A DNA stretch of 12,656 bases from Ruminococcaceae bacterium UBA3323. GTDB lineage: Bacteria > Bacillota > Clostridia > Oscillospirales > Acutalibacteraceae. The position numbers and the translations under genes are program-made. The stretch spans positions 17,709 to 30,364 of the forward strand of contig DESD01000039.1 in the NCBI GenBank assembly GCA_002361935.1, written 5' to 3'. This document shows, piece by piece, positions 1 through 5,821 of this stretch (position 1 is the stretch's first letter; the number at the start of each line of letters is the position of its first letter). Under the pieces are notes generated by a model, which searched no databases, was not told the origin of the DNA, and was given only the letters and a program-made list of their open reading frames with translations.

Positions 1-9
1 AATGTATTA

Positions 10-38
10 TTGAAAATTTTTAAATAATATGATATAAT
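10..38 (+). promoter_or_regulatory. Predicted sigma-A promoter of the membrane protein/acyltransferase unit
   Basis: TTGAAA at 10-15 and TATAAT at 33-38 are separated by 17 bases, and a TG at 30-31 makes an extended -10 element. Transcription would start near 45. That leaves a leader of about 30 nt before the ATG at 75, and it argues against the GTG at 54 as the start. The call rests on consensus match only. Confidence 0.7.
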
Positions 39-74
39 TAAACTAATTAATCTGTGGTGAAAAGGAAAATATAT

Positions 75-683
75 ATGTCTGAAGAATTTGAAAAACTTGA
101 CAGTCCGCTTGTTGTTCATAAGGAAACGGATGCTTCCTATCTTGAAACAGCAAATATCGATGTTATGTCAACGGTTAAAAAAGCTGATGAAAACAAGTCA
201 AATCTTGTTCGTCACCGTTTTAAAAAAAAGAAAAAGAAGAGTAAAATTCCTTATTTTATATTGGCTGTTGTTATTGTTGCTTCGGTTTTATGCGGCCTTT
301 ATTTCAGCGGAGTTATCGGAAATAGGGAAACAAATACAACCGAACCTTCAACAAAGAAAACCTATGCAGAGGTTCCCGAAAACAGATTTGAAGGAATTAT
401 TACAATTAAAGGTTCTTATATCTTTTTCGAGGGTGAAGAGGTTGACGGAACTGCTGAATTAGAACGTATTCTGAAGTATCTTGATACAGACACGGTATTT
501 GTTATTCAGGACGAGGATGCCGATCCTGTATTGCTTTCACAAGAGATTATACCGCTTCTTGATAAATACGGCGTTCAGCACGGTGAGCCGAAATTTATTA
601 TATCCAGCGGGCTGAAAAGCAAATATGAAAAAAGCGAAAACCCTTCCTCTGCACCGTCCGAAAATGCTTCCGATAAAAACTGA
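75..683 (+). CDS. Single-pass membrane protein with an ExbD/TolR-like extracytoplasmic domain
   Basis: The gene encodes 202 residues from the ATG at 75. That start has AAAGG at 61-65, nine bases upstream; the in-frame GTG codons at 54 and 57 lack a ribosome binding site and sit too close to the predicted transcription start. Residues 1-46 are polar and cytoplasmic, 47-57 are strongly basic, 59-81 form one membrane helix, 82-105 are a polar linker, and about 106-180 form a compact alpha/beta domain. A low-complexity Ser/Pro/Asn tail ends the protein. The basic cluster before the helix predicts an N-in, C-out topology. The outer domain follows the ExbD/TolR order: beta strand, 'IFFEGEEV' turn, helix 'ELERILKYL', strand 'VFVIQDEDAD', helix, final strand. 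I do not recognise a specific named family, so the ExbD likeness is inferred from pattern and its function is unknown. It shares a transcript with the downstream acyltransferase-like gene, 20 nt away. Confidence 0.75.
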   Translation: MSEEFEKLDSPLVVHKETDASYLETANIDVMSTVKKADENKSNLVRHRFKKKKKKSKIPYFILAVVIVASVLCGLYFSGVIGNRETNTTEPSTKKTYAEVPENRFEGIITIKGSYIFFEGEEVDGTAELERILKYLDTDTVFVIQDEDADPVLLSQEIIPLLDKYGVQHGEPKFIISSGLKSKYEKSENPSSAPSENASDKN

Positions 684-703
684 TTATTTTATAAAGGATT
701 TTT

Positions 704-1501
704 ATGCGTTTGGATTTTATTGATAAACTCAATTTAGAAGAAAATCTTAAATTAAAAGTTACTGACCTCATAAATTGCAATGAGGTCAGTATTTTGCGTC
801 TTTCAAGGAAATATGCGAACAAAAGAACGGGATGCCTGAAATTCAAAAATGATATAACAAGGCTTGCCTGTGCCGTTAAAGCCTGTGAAATAACCTATAA
901 AAAATATCAGGATAAAGGCATTGACAACAAAATATTTTTTGACACTATGGATGATATAAGAATATGGTGTGAAAACAATAACAATGAAGGCCTGAAAGAG
1001 TATAACTGGATTAAGAATCATTTAGGGTTTGAACTTTTTAAAATCGGCAGGCTGCAATTTCAGCTTTTCAGATGCAATAATCCAACTCTGAATTATAAAA
1101 AACTTCCCATAAAATACGGAGAGAAGGCAGTTTATATCCATATTCCGCAGGGGGAAAAGCTTGATTATGATGCGTGCCTTGCTTCCATAAACAGTGCAAA
1201 AGCATTTTTTAGAAAATATTTTCCGAAATATAATTTTGAATACTTTTTCTGTGAAAGCTGGCTTTTATATGAGAAAAATAAAGAGTTTATGAATAAGGAC
1301 AGTAACATTATAAAATTTCAGTCTTTATTTAACATTGCGTACTCTGTTGAAGAGGATGCACAGGCTATTGAAAGAATTTTCGGCAAAAAAGAAAGAGATG
1401 TTCAATGCTATAAGCAGGAAACATCTCTTCAGAAAGCTGCAAAAGAATATATGCAGTGCGGAGGAAAGCTTGGCATAGGAATCGGCTGTATCAAAGCCTG
1501 A
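704..1501 (+). CDS. Predicted GNAT-like acyltransferase (NAT_N / GNAT_C type)
   Basis: The gene encodes 265 residues from ATG 704, with AAAGGA at 693-698 as ribosome binding site. The sequence resembles the Firmicutes 'acyltransferase domain-containing protein' group, which has a helical N-terminal domain and a GNAT-like C-terminal domain. Supporting segments are 'LGFELFKIGRLQFQ' (107-120), 'VYIHIPQGEKLDYDACLAS' (143-161, a typical 'hIHIP.G..L' strand) and 'FEYFFCESWLL' (178-188). The helical part is about residues 1-95. The acceptor substrate is not known for this group, and I cannot name catalytic residues. It lies 20 nt after the membrane protein gene with no promoter seen between, so the two are probably cotranscribed. 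Its last 11 nt overlap the end of rnhA on the other strand. A perfect hairpin lies in codons 20-30. Family assignment is from memory of conserved segments, so moderate. Confidence 0.7.
   Translation: MRLDFIDKLNLEENLKLKVTDLINCNEVSILRLSRKYANKRTGCLKFKNDITRLACAVKACEITYKKYQDKGIDNKIFFDTMDDIRIWCENNNNEGLKEYNWIKNHLGFELFKIGRLQFQLFRCNNPTLNYKKLPIKYGEKAVYIHIPQGEKLDYDACLASINSAKAFFRKYFPKYNFEYFFCESWLLYEKNKEFMNKDSNIIKFQSLFNIAYSVEEDAQAIERIFGKKERDVQCYKQETSLQKAAKEYMQCGGKLGIGIGCIKA
760..795 (+). repeat. Perfect 12-bp inverted repeat (hairpin) inside the acyltransferase-like gene
   Basis: TACTGACCTCAT at 760-771 pairs exactly with ATGAGGTCAGTA at 780-791 across an 8-nt loop, and TTTT follows at 792-795. It encodes residues 19-30 of the acyltransferase-like protein, about 57 nt after its start codon. 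The shape is like a weak intrinsic terminator or attenuator, but the T run is short. It could also be a chance consequence of coding. Confidence 0.6.
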
Positions 1502-1925
1502 GATATTCATTTACCGCAAGTGTATCGCATCGCTCATTGTAGGGATGCCCGTTGTGCCCCCTCACCCAGACAAAAGTAACAGTGTGAATATCAAGCAGCT
1601 TTAAAAGCTTTTCCCATAAATCAACATTCAGGGCAGGCTTTTTATCTGCCTTTTTCCAGCCATTTTTTTTCCATGAAAAAACCCATTGCTGATTTATGGC
1701 ATCGCAAACATATTTTGAATCCGTAGTCAGAGTTACATTACAGGGTTCTTTTAAAGCATTAAGCGCTTCAATAACGGCCGTAAGCTCCATTCTGTTATTT
1801 GTTGTATCGGCAGCTGCTCCGCTTATTTCTTTTTCCTTATTACCGTAAACAAGAACAGCACCCCATCCGCCTTTTCCCGGATTGCCGCTGCAGGCACCAT
1901 CGGTATATATTTCAACATTTTTCAT
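1491..1925 (-). CDS. rnhA: Ribonuclease HI
   Basis: RNase HI cuts the RNA strand of RNA-DNA hybrids, removing R-loops and Okazaki primers in the cytoplasm. The 144-residue protein has the usual family length. The four carboxylates of the two-metal active site are in place: D9 in 'YTDGACSGNPG', E47 in 'NNRMELTA', D69 in 'TTDSKYV' and D134 in 'NERCDTLA'. The flexible-loop histidine is H124 in 'WVRGHNGHPYNE'. The basic, Trp-rich handle region 'WVFSWKKNGWKKADKKP' at 81-97 is present, so this is the type found in E. coli rather than a handle-less form. The start ATG (complement of 1923-1925) has AAAGGTG on the minus strand at 1940-1934. It is transcribed toward the acyltransferase-like gene, overlapping its end by 11 nt, and diverges from the RNase J gene. 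Confidence 0.97.
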   Translation of the reverse strand: MKNVEIYTDGACSGNPGKGGWGAVLVYGNKEKEISGAAADTTNNRMELTAVIEALNALKEPCNVTLTTDSKYVCDAINQQWVFSWKKNGWKKADKKPALNVDLWEKLLKLLDIHTVTFVWVRGHNGHPYNERCDTLAVNEYLRL

Positions 1926-1946
1926 TTTTCAATCACCTTTCGGAAT

Positions 1947-1975
1947 ATTTTAGCATTAATTGAGGTAATAATCAA
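1947..1975 (-). promoter_or_regulatory. Predicted sigma-A promoter of rnhA
   Basis: On the minus strand TTGATT (1975-1970) and TAAAAT (1952-1947) are spaced by 17 bases, and TG directly before the last spacer base gives an extended -10. The start would be near 1940, right at the ribosome binding site, so the leader would be very short. That makes the call only moderate. Confidence 0.4.
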
Positions 1976-2007
1976 TATGTACATCCATTTATATACTAAC
2001 AGCTTGC

Positions 2008-2036
2008 TTGACAATTAAGTAATAATAATATATTAT
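2008..2036 (+). promoter_or_regulatory. Predicted sigma-A promoter of the RNase J gene
   Basis: A full-consensus TTGACA at 2008-2013 and TATTAT at 2031-2036 are separated by 17 bases, in a very AT-rich stretch. The start would be near 2043, giving a leader of about 43 nt with AAAGGAG at 2071-2077. No strong hairpin is seen in the leader. Confidence 0.75.
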
Positions 2037-2085
2037 ATATTTAATTTTGTGAACGGAAAAATATATCAGTAAAGGAGAAAACTTA

Positions 2086-3861
2086 ATGTCAAAACAGAAT
2101 ACACCAAACGATAGAAGTGCCGCAGGAAAACGGAATTCCAAAAAGCGCTATTATACCTATCGCAAGGTAAATAAAAAAACTTCACTCCGCCCGCCGCAGC
2201 CTAAGGAGTCTGTTCGTGTTGCATTTCTTGGCGGAATGAATGAAATCGGTAAGAATATGACGGTTTACGAATACAAAAACGACATGTTCATTGTAGACTG
2301 CGGTCTTGCTTTTCCGGGAGAGGAACTTCCCGGCGTGGATCTTGTTATTCCTGATTTCACCTATATTGAAAAGAATATAAGCCGAATAAGGGGCTTAATC
2401 ATTACGCATGGTCATGAAGACCACATCGGTGGTATAGCTTATTTGCTGAAAAAGGCTAATATTCCGATCTATGCAACAAAGCTTACAATCGGTCTTATTA
2501 AAGGAAAGCTGAAAGAGCACAATCTTCTTGACAGTGCAAAGCTTGTTGAAATCAAGCCGCACGATAATATCACCCTCGGCTCATTTAATATTGAACTGAT
2601 TCATGTAAACCATTCTATTCCCGATGCAGTCGGTCTTGCAATAAGGTGCCCTGCAGGTATTCTGATTCATACAGGCGATTTTAAAATTGATACCACGCCT
2701 GTAGACGGAGATATGATTGATTTAACACGATTTGCCGAATACGGTAAAAAAGGCGTTTTAGCTCTTTTTCAGGACTCTACAAATGCCGAGCGTCCCGGTT
2801 ACACAATGAGTGAGAAAACGGTTGGCGAATCCTTTGTCAATCTCTTTCAAAAGGCGGGAAAAAGAAGAATTGTTGTTGCAACCTTTGCTTCAAATATTCA
2901 CCGCGTTCAGCAGATTATTGATGTTGCAAAACAGTCCAAGAGAAAGGTTGCCGTTGTTGGAAGAAGCCTTGAAAATCTTGTGCAGGTCGGGGAAGAGCTT
3001 GGCTATCTGAATGTACCCAAAAATATTCTTATAAACATTGATAATATAAAAAATTATGAAGATGAACACCTTGTTATTATAACTACGGGATCACAGGGTG
3101 AGCCGATGAGTGCTTTAACTAAAATGGCTTATGGTGAGCACAGAAAGGTTGCCGTGACCCCTAATGACTACGTTATCATTTCCGCAACACCGATTCCGGG
3201 TAATGAAAAAATGGTTGGAAATGTTGTTAATGAACTCATGAAACGTGGTATTGAGGTTATATATGAAAAAATGTATGAGGTTCATGTTTCCGGTCATGCC
3301 TGTCAGGAGGAGTTAAAACTTATGATGGGTATTGTAAAGCCCGAATTTTTTATTCCTGTTCACGGCGAACAAAAGCATCTTCAGAAGCATGCTATGCTTG
3401 CCGAGTCCATGGGATTTGATAAAAAGAATATTTATGTCGGTAATATCGGTGATTATATAGAAATCTCTGAGGACGGAATTAAGAATCTTGATAATGTTCC
3501 GAGCGGCGAGGTTTATGTTGACGGTATAGGTGTCGGTGATGTAGGAAATATTGTTCTTAACGACAGAAAGCGTCTTTCACAGGATGGTTTGATTATTGTT
3601 GTTGCTACAATTAATACATCAACAGGCATAATTGAAAGCGGCCCTGATATTGTAAGCCGCGGATTTGTTTATGTTCGTGAAAATGAGGACCTGATGAATT
3701 CGGCACGTGATCTTGCCTGCAGGATTATAGATGAAACTTATGACAGAAGATATCATGACTGGAATGCTGTTAAAACCAAGCTTCGTGATGAAATTTCTCA
3801 TCTTATGTATGAAAAAACAAAACGCAGCCCGATGATATTGCCTGTTCTTATGGAAATATAG
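2086..3861 (+). CDS. rnj: Ribonuclease J (metallo-beta-lactamase/beta-CASP exo- and endoribonuclease)
   Basis: RNase J is the main 5' exonuclease and an endonuclease for mRNA decay and RNA maturation in Firmicutes. The 591-residue protein shows the family order: 'LGGMNEIGKNMTVYE' (48-62), the zinc motif 'THGHEDHIGG' with H108, H110, D112 and H113, H176 in 'HVNHSIPD', D198 in 'HTGDFKID', the beta-CASP domain, 'HVSGH' with H404, 'PVHGEQKHL' with H426, and a C-terminal domain ending in 'MILPVLMEI'. About 40 extra basic residues precede the core, including 'KKRYYTYRKVNKK'; the usual length is nearer 555. ATG 2086 is preceded by AAAGGAG with 8-nt spacing. I cannot tell whether it is the J1 or J2 paralogue. 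rplI follows after 11 nt, so they are probably cotranscribed. Confidence 0.95.
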   Translation: MSKQNTPNDRSAAGKRNSKKRYYTYRKVNKKTSLRPPQPKESVRVAFLGGMNEIGKNMTVYEYKNDMFIVDCGLAFPGEELPGVDLVIPDFTYIEKNISRIRGLIITHGHEDHIGGIAYLLKKANIPIYATKLTIGLIKGKLKEHNLLDSAKLVEIKPHDNITLGSFNIELIHVNHSIPDAVGLAIRCPAGILIHTGDFKIDTTPVDGDMIDLTRFAEYGKKGVLALFQDSTNAERPGYTMSEKTVGESFVNLFQKAGKRRIVVATFASNIHRVQQIIDVAKQSKRKVAVVGRSLENLVQVGEELGYLNVPKNILINIDNIKNYEDEHLVIITTGSQGEPMSALTKMAYGEHRKVAVTPNDYVIISATPIPGNEKMVGNVVNELMKRGIEVIYEKMYEVHVSGHACQEELKLMMGIVKPEFFIPVHGEQKHLQKHAMLAESMGFDKKNIYVGNIGDYIEISEDGIKNLDNVPSGEVYVDGIGVGDVGNIVLNDRKRLSQDGLIIVVATINTSTGIIESGPDIVSRGFVYVRENEDLMNSARDLACRIIDETYDRRYHDWNAVKTKLRDEISHLMYEKTKRSPMILPVLMEI

Positions 3862-3865
3862 GAGG
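3860..3865 (+). promoter_or_regulatory. rplI ribosome binding site overlapping the RNase J stop codon
   Basis: AGGAGG at 3860-3865 includes the last two bases of the RNase J stop TAG (3859-3861). It lies 7 nt before the rplI ATG. This arrangement suggests translational coupling between the two genes. Confidence 0.8.
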
Positions 3866-3872
3866 ATAAACA

Positions 3873-4316
3873 ATGAAAGTTATATTAAAAGCAGATGTAA
3901 AAAGCCTTGGGAAAAAGGGAGAGCTTGTTAATGCTTCAGACGGATATGCAAGAAATTTCCTTTTGCCGAAGGGCTTGGCGGTTGAAGCTAATGCAACAGC
4001 TATGAATGATTTTAATAATAAGGAAAATGCAAAAAAATTCCACAAACAGGAAGAAATCAAAGCCGCTCAGGCGGATGCAGATAGGCTTGAGGGCAAAACC
4101 TTCAAACTTACCGCTAAGGCAGGAGCAAACGGAAAGCTTTTCGGCTCTGTTAATGCAAAAGATGTTGCAGCCGTAATCAAAAAAGAATTAGGAATTGAAA
4201 TTGATAAACGCAAGATTTCCATGGATGATATTAAGCAATTCGGCACTGCTGTTGCTGAAATTAAGGTTTATCAGGGAATAACGGCAAAAATTTATGTTCA
4301 GGTTTCTGAAGCGTAA
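3873..4316 (+). CDS. rplI: Large ribosomal subunit protein bL9
   Basis: L9 binds 23S rRNA near the base of the L1 stalk and helps reading-frame fidelity. The 147-residue length is typical. The N-terminal signature is clear: 'MKVILKADVKSLGKKGELV' at 1-19, then 'DGYARNFLLPKGLAVEA' at about 23-39. A charged connecting helix (about 45-75) leads to the C-terminal domain with 'GKLFGSVNAKDVAAVIKK' and a final strand 'AKIYVQVSEA'. It ends with two stops in a row (TAA TAA, 4314-4319). It sits directly after the RNase J gene. In Bacillus-type genomes rplI usually follows gdpP and precedes dnaB; here dnaB follows but the gene before is different. Confidence 0.97.
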   Translation: MKVILKADVKSLGKKGELVNASDGYARNFLLPKGLAVEANATAMNDFNNKENAKKFHKQEEIKAAQADADRLEGKTFKLTAKAGANGKLFGSVNAKDVAAVIKKELGIEIDKRKISMDDIKQFGTAVAEIKVYQGITAKIYVQVSEA

Positions 4317-4338
4317 TAAATTTTAAATATGTATTCGT

Positions 4339-4366
4339 TTGAAAAATCATACGAACTGTTTATATT
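4339..4366 (+). promoter_or_regulatory. Predicted promoter of the dnaB-tilS-ftsH unit
   Basis: TTGAAA at 4339-4344 and TATATT at 4361-4366 are spaced by 16 bases. Transcription would start near 4373, exactly at the 5' side of the hairpin at 4372-4399. The leader before dnaB would be about 75 nt. No terminator is seen after rplI, so read-through from the RNase J promoter is also possible. Confidence 0.5.
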
Positions 4367-4371
4367 GATAT

Positions 4372-4428
4372 CACGCCTTGTCCGGCTGCAACAAGGGTGA
4401 ATTGTGATTTAATTACTATTTGCAGCGG
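4372..4428 (+). promoter_or_regulatory. Candidate H-type RNA pseudoknot in the dnaB leader
   Basis: Stem 1 pairs CCTTGT (4376-4381) with ACAAGG (4391-4396), and CAC/GTG (4372-4374 with 4397-4399) extends it past one bulged G. The loop bases GCTGCA (4385-4390) are complementary to TGCAGC (4421-4426), giving a second 6-bp stem; two flanking C residues (4382-4383) could also pair with G4427-G4428. Loop 1 would be CCG (3 nt), and loop 3 is a 21-nt A/U-rich stretch (4400-4420). The second stem ends where the purine-rich GGAAAGG (4427-4433) begins. This geometry fits a classical H-type pseudoknot. I match it to no known riboswitch class. The base pairing is seen directly; function is inferred. Confidence 0.45.
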
Positions 4429-4433
4429 AAAGG
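4427..4433 (+). promoter_or_regulatory. Likely dnaB ribosome binding site with long spacing
   Basis: GGAAAGG at 4427-4433 is the only purine-rich site before dnaB. It is 14 nt from the ATG at 4448, longer than the usual 5-10. An in-frame TGA at 4439-4441 rules out a longer reading frame, so ATG 4448 remains the best start. The site directly follows the 3' strand of the candidate pseudoknot. Confidence 0.5.
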
Positions 4434-4447
4434 CTATGTGAATTAAA

Positions 4448-5821
4448 ATGCCTGAAAACAATAACATTTCAAATCAGTCACTGCTTCCTTATAATCTTGA
4501 TGCAGAGCAGTCTGTACTCGGCTCTATTCTTATTGAGCCTAGCTGTATGGAGCTTATAATTGATAGAATTAAGGCTGAATATTTTTATCTTCCGCAGAAT
4601 CAGAAGATTTTCAGCTCTATGGTAACAATGTATGCCGGATCAAAAGCACAGATAGATCCTGTTGTTATTGCCGATATGCTTGTAAAAGAAGGTCTTTATG
4701 ATGATGCCGGCGGAAGAGAATATCTGTTAACCTTAAGAGACAGCGTTCCGTCTACTGCCAACATTGAAGCATATGCCAAAATCGTTGAAGAGCAGTATTA
4801 TTTAAGAACGCTTATCACGGTTTCCAATAAAATTATAAGCGAGGCTCAGAGCGGCGAAACTGATGTTAACGACCTTCTTGCTTCGGCAGAACAGCAGATT
4901 TATGACATCAGCCGCGGCAAAGAAATAAGCGGTCCGAAAAAGATTTCCGATGTTATTATTAATGATGTTTATGATAATCTTTACAAGATTACCGGCGAAG
5001 ATAAAGAGCAATACAAAGGTGTATCAACAGGCTTTTCAACGCTTGATAAATACATAACAGGTCTTAATAAATCTGATTTTATTCTTATCGGTGCCCGTCC
5101 TGCTATGGGTAAAACCTCTTTTGCTCTTAATCTGGCACAAAACGTAACAATGTACGGCAAAAAGAAATGCATATTCTTTAGTCTTGAGATGTCAAAAAAG
5201 CAGCTTGCTGACCGACTTCTTGCTTCGTTTGCCGGTATTCCCAGCCAAAAGCTTTTAACCGGTGAACTTGATAAGGATGAGTGGGCAAGACTTGGTAATG
5301 CTGCCGGCGCATTTAATGATGTTGAGCTGTATCTTGATGATACCGCCTCAATAACCGTGCCGGAAATTAAATCAAGAGTTATGAGAATGAAAAATGTTGA
5401 TATCATTATTATCGACTATTTAAGCCTTATTCAGTCTGCTACAAAACGGGATAACAGGGCCCAGGAGGTTTCCGAAATTACAAGGCATTTAAAAATGCTT
5501 GCCAAGGACCTTATGATACCTGTTGTATGCTGTGCGCAGCTTAACCGCGGAACTGAAGGACGAGGAAAAAGCCATAAGCCTCAGCTTTCTGATTTAAGAG
5601 AATCCGGCTCTATTGAGCAGGATGCCGATATTGTAATGTTCCTCTATCGTGAAGAATATTATAAAGGCGAGCTTGATGAAGAAAAGCAGGAGGATGTTGA
5701 TATTTCAAAAACAGAGCTTATTGTAGCCAAAAACCGTCACGGTCCTACAGGCTCAATTGAAATGACATTTGATAAGGAATTTACAAGATTCAGAACAATA
5801 GACAGAAAATATGAAGACTGA
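4448..5821 (+). CDS. dnaB: Replicative DNA helicase
   Basis: DnaB (DnaC in Bacillus naming) is the hexameric helicase that unwinds DNA at the replication fork and recruits primase. The 457-residue protein has normal length. The N-terminal domain begins 'LPYNLDAEQSVLGSILIEP' (13-31). After a linker at about 155-190 comes the RecA-like motor: 'GVSTGFSTLDKYITGL' (191-206), Walker A 'GARPAMGKT' (215-223), 'FFSLEMSKKQLADRLL' (243-258), Walker B 'IIIIDYLSLIQ' (319-329, D323), 'CAQLNRGTE' (362-370) and 'LRESGSIEQDADIVMFLYRE' (383-402). The late 'AKNRHGPTG' segment carries the expected arginine-finger region. No intein is present. Its end overlaps tilS by 11 nt, so the genes are coupled. Confidence 0.97.
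   Translation: MPENNNISNQSLLPYNLDAEQSVLGSILIEPSCMELIIDRIKAEYFYLPQNQKIFSSMVTMYAGSKAQIDPVVIADMLVKEGLYDDAGGREYLLTLRDSVPSTANIEAYAKIVEEQYYLRTLITVSNKIISEAQSGETDVNDLLASAEQQIYDISRGKEISGPKKISDVIINDVYDNLYKITGEDKEQYKGVSTGFSTLDKYITGLNKSDFILIGARPAMGKTSFALNLAQNVTMYGKKKCIFFSLEMSKKQLADRLLASFAGIPSQKLLTGELDKDEWARLGNAAGAFNDVELYLDDTASITVPEIKSRVMRMKNVDIIIIDYLSLIQSATKRDNRAQEVSEITRHLKMLAKDLMIPVVCCAQLNRGTEGRGKSHKPQLSDLRESGSIEQDADIVMFLYREEYYKGELDEEKQEDVDISKTELIVAKNRHGPTGSIEMTFDKEFTRFRTIDRKYED

Noticed and set aside
54..74. In-frame GTG codons as an earlier start for the first gene
   Set aside because: They lie about 9 nt after the predicted transcription start and have no ribosome binding site, whereas ATG 75 has AAAGG at good distance.
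4334..4355. Small hairpin TTCGT/ACGAA upstream of the dnaB leader
   Set aside because: Only 5 bp with a 12-nt loop, overlapping the predicted -35 element; expected by chance.
4376..4396. Hairpin after rplI as an intrinsic terminator
   Set aside because: No T run follows; the next bases are GTGAATTGTG. It fits a leader structure better.
4436..4441. ATGTGA as a leader peptide start before dnaB
   Set aside because: It would encode only one residue and is just 2 nt from the ribosome binding site, too close to be used.
4981..5406. 141-codon open frame on the minus strand inside dnaB
   Set aside because: It lies antisense to the conserved helicase motor, with no recognisable protein features and no promoter.
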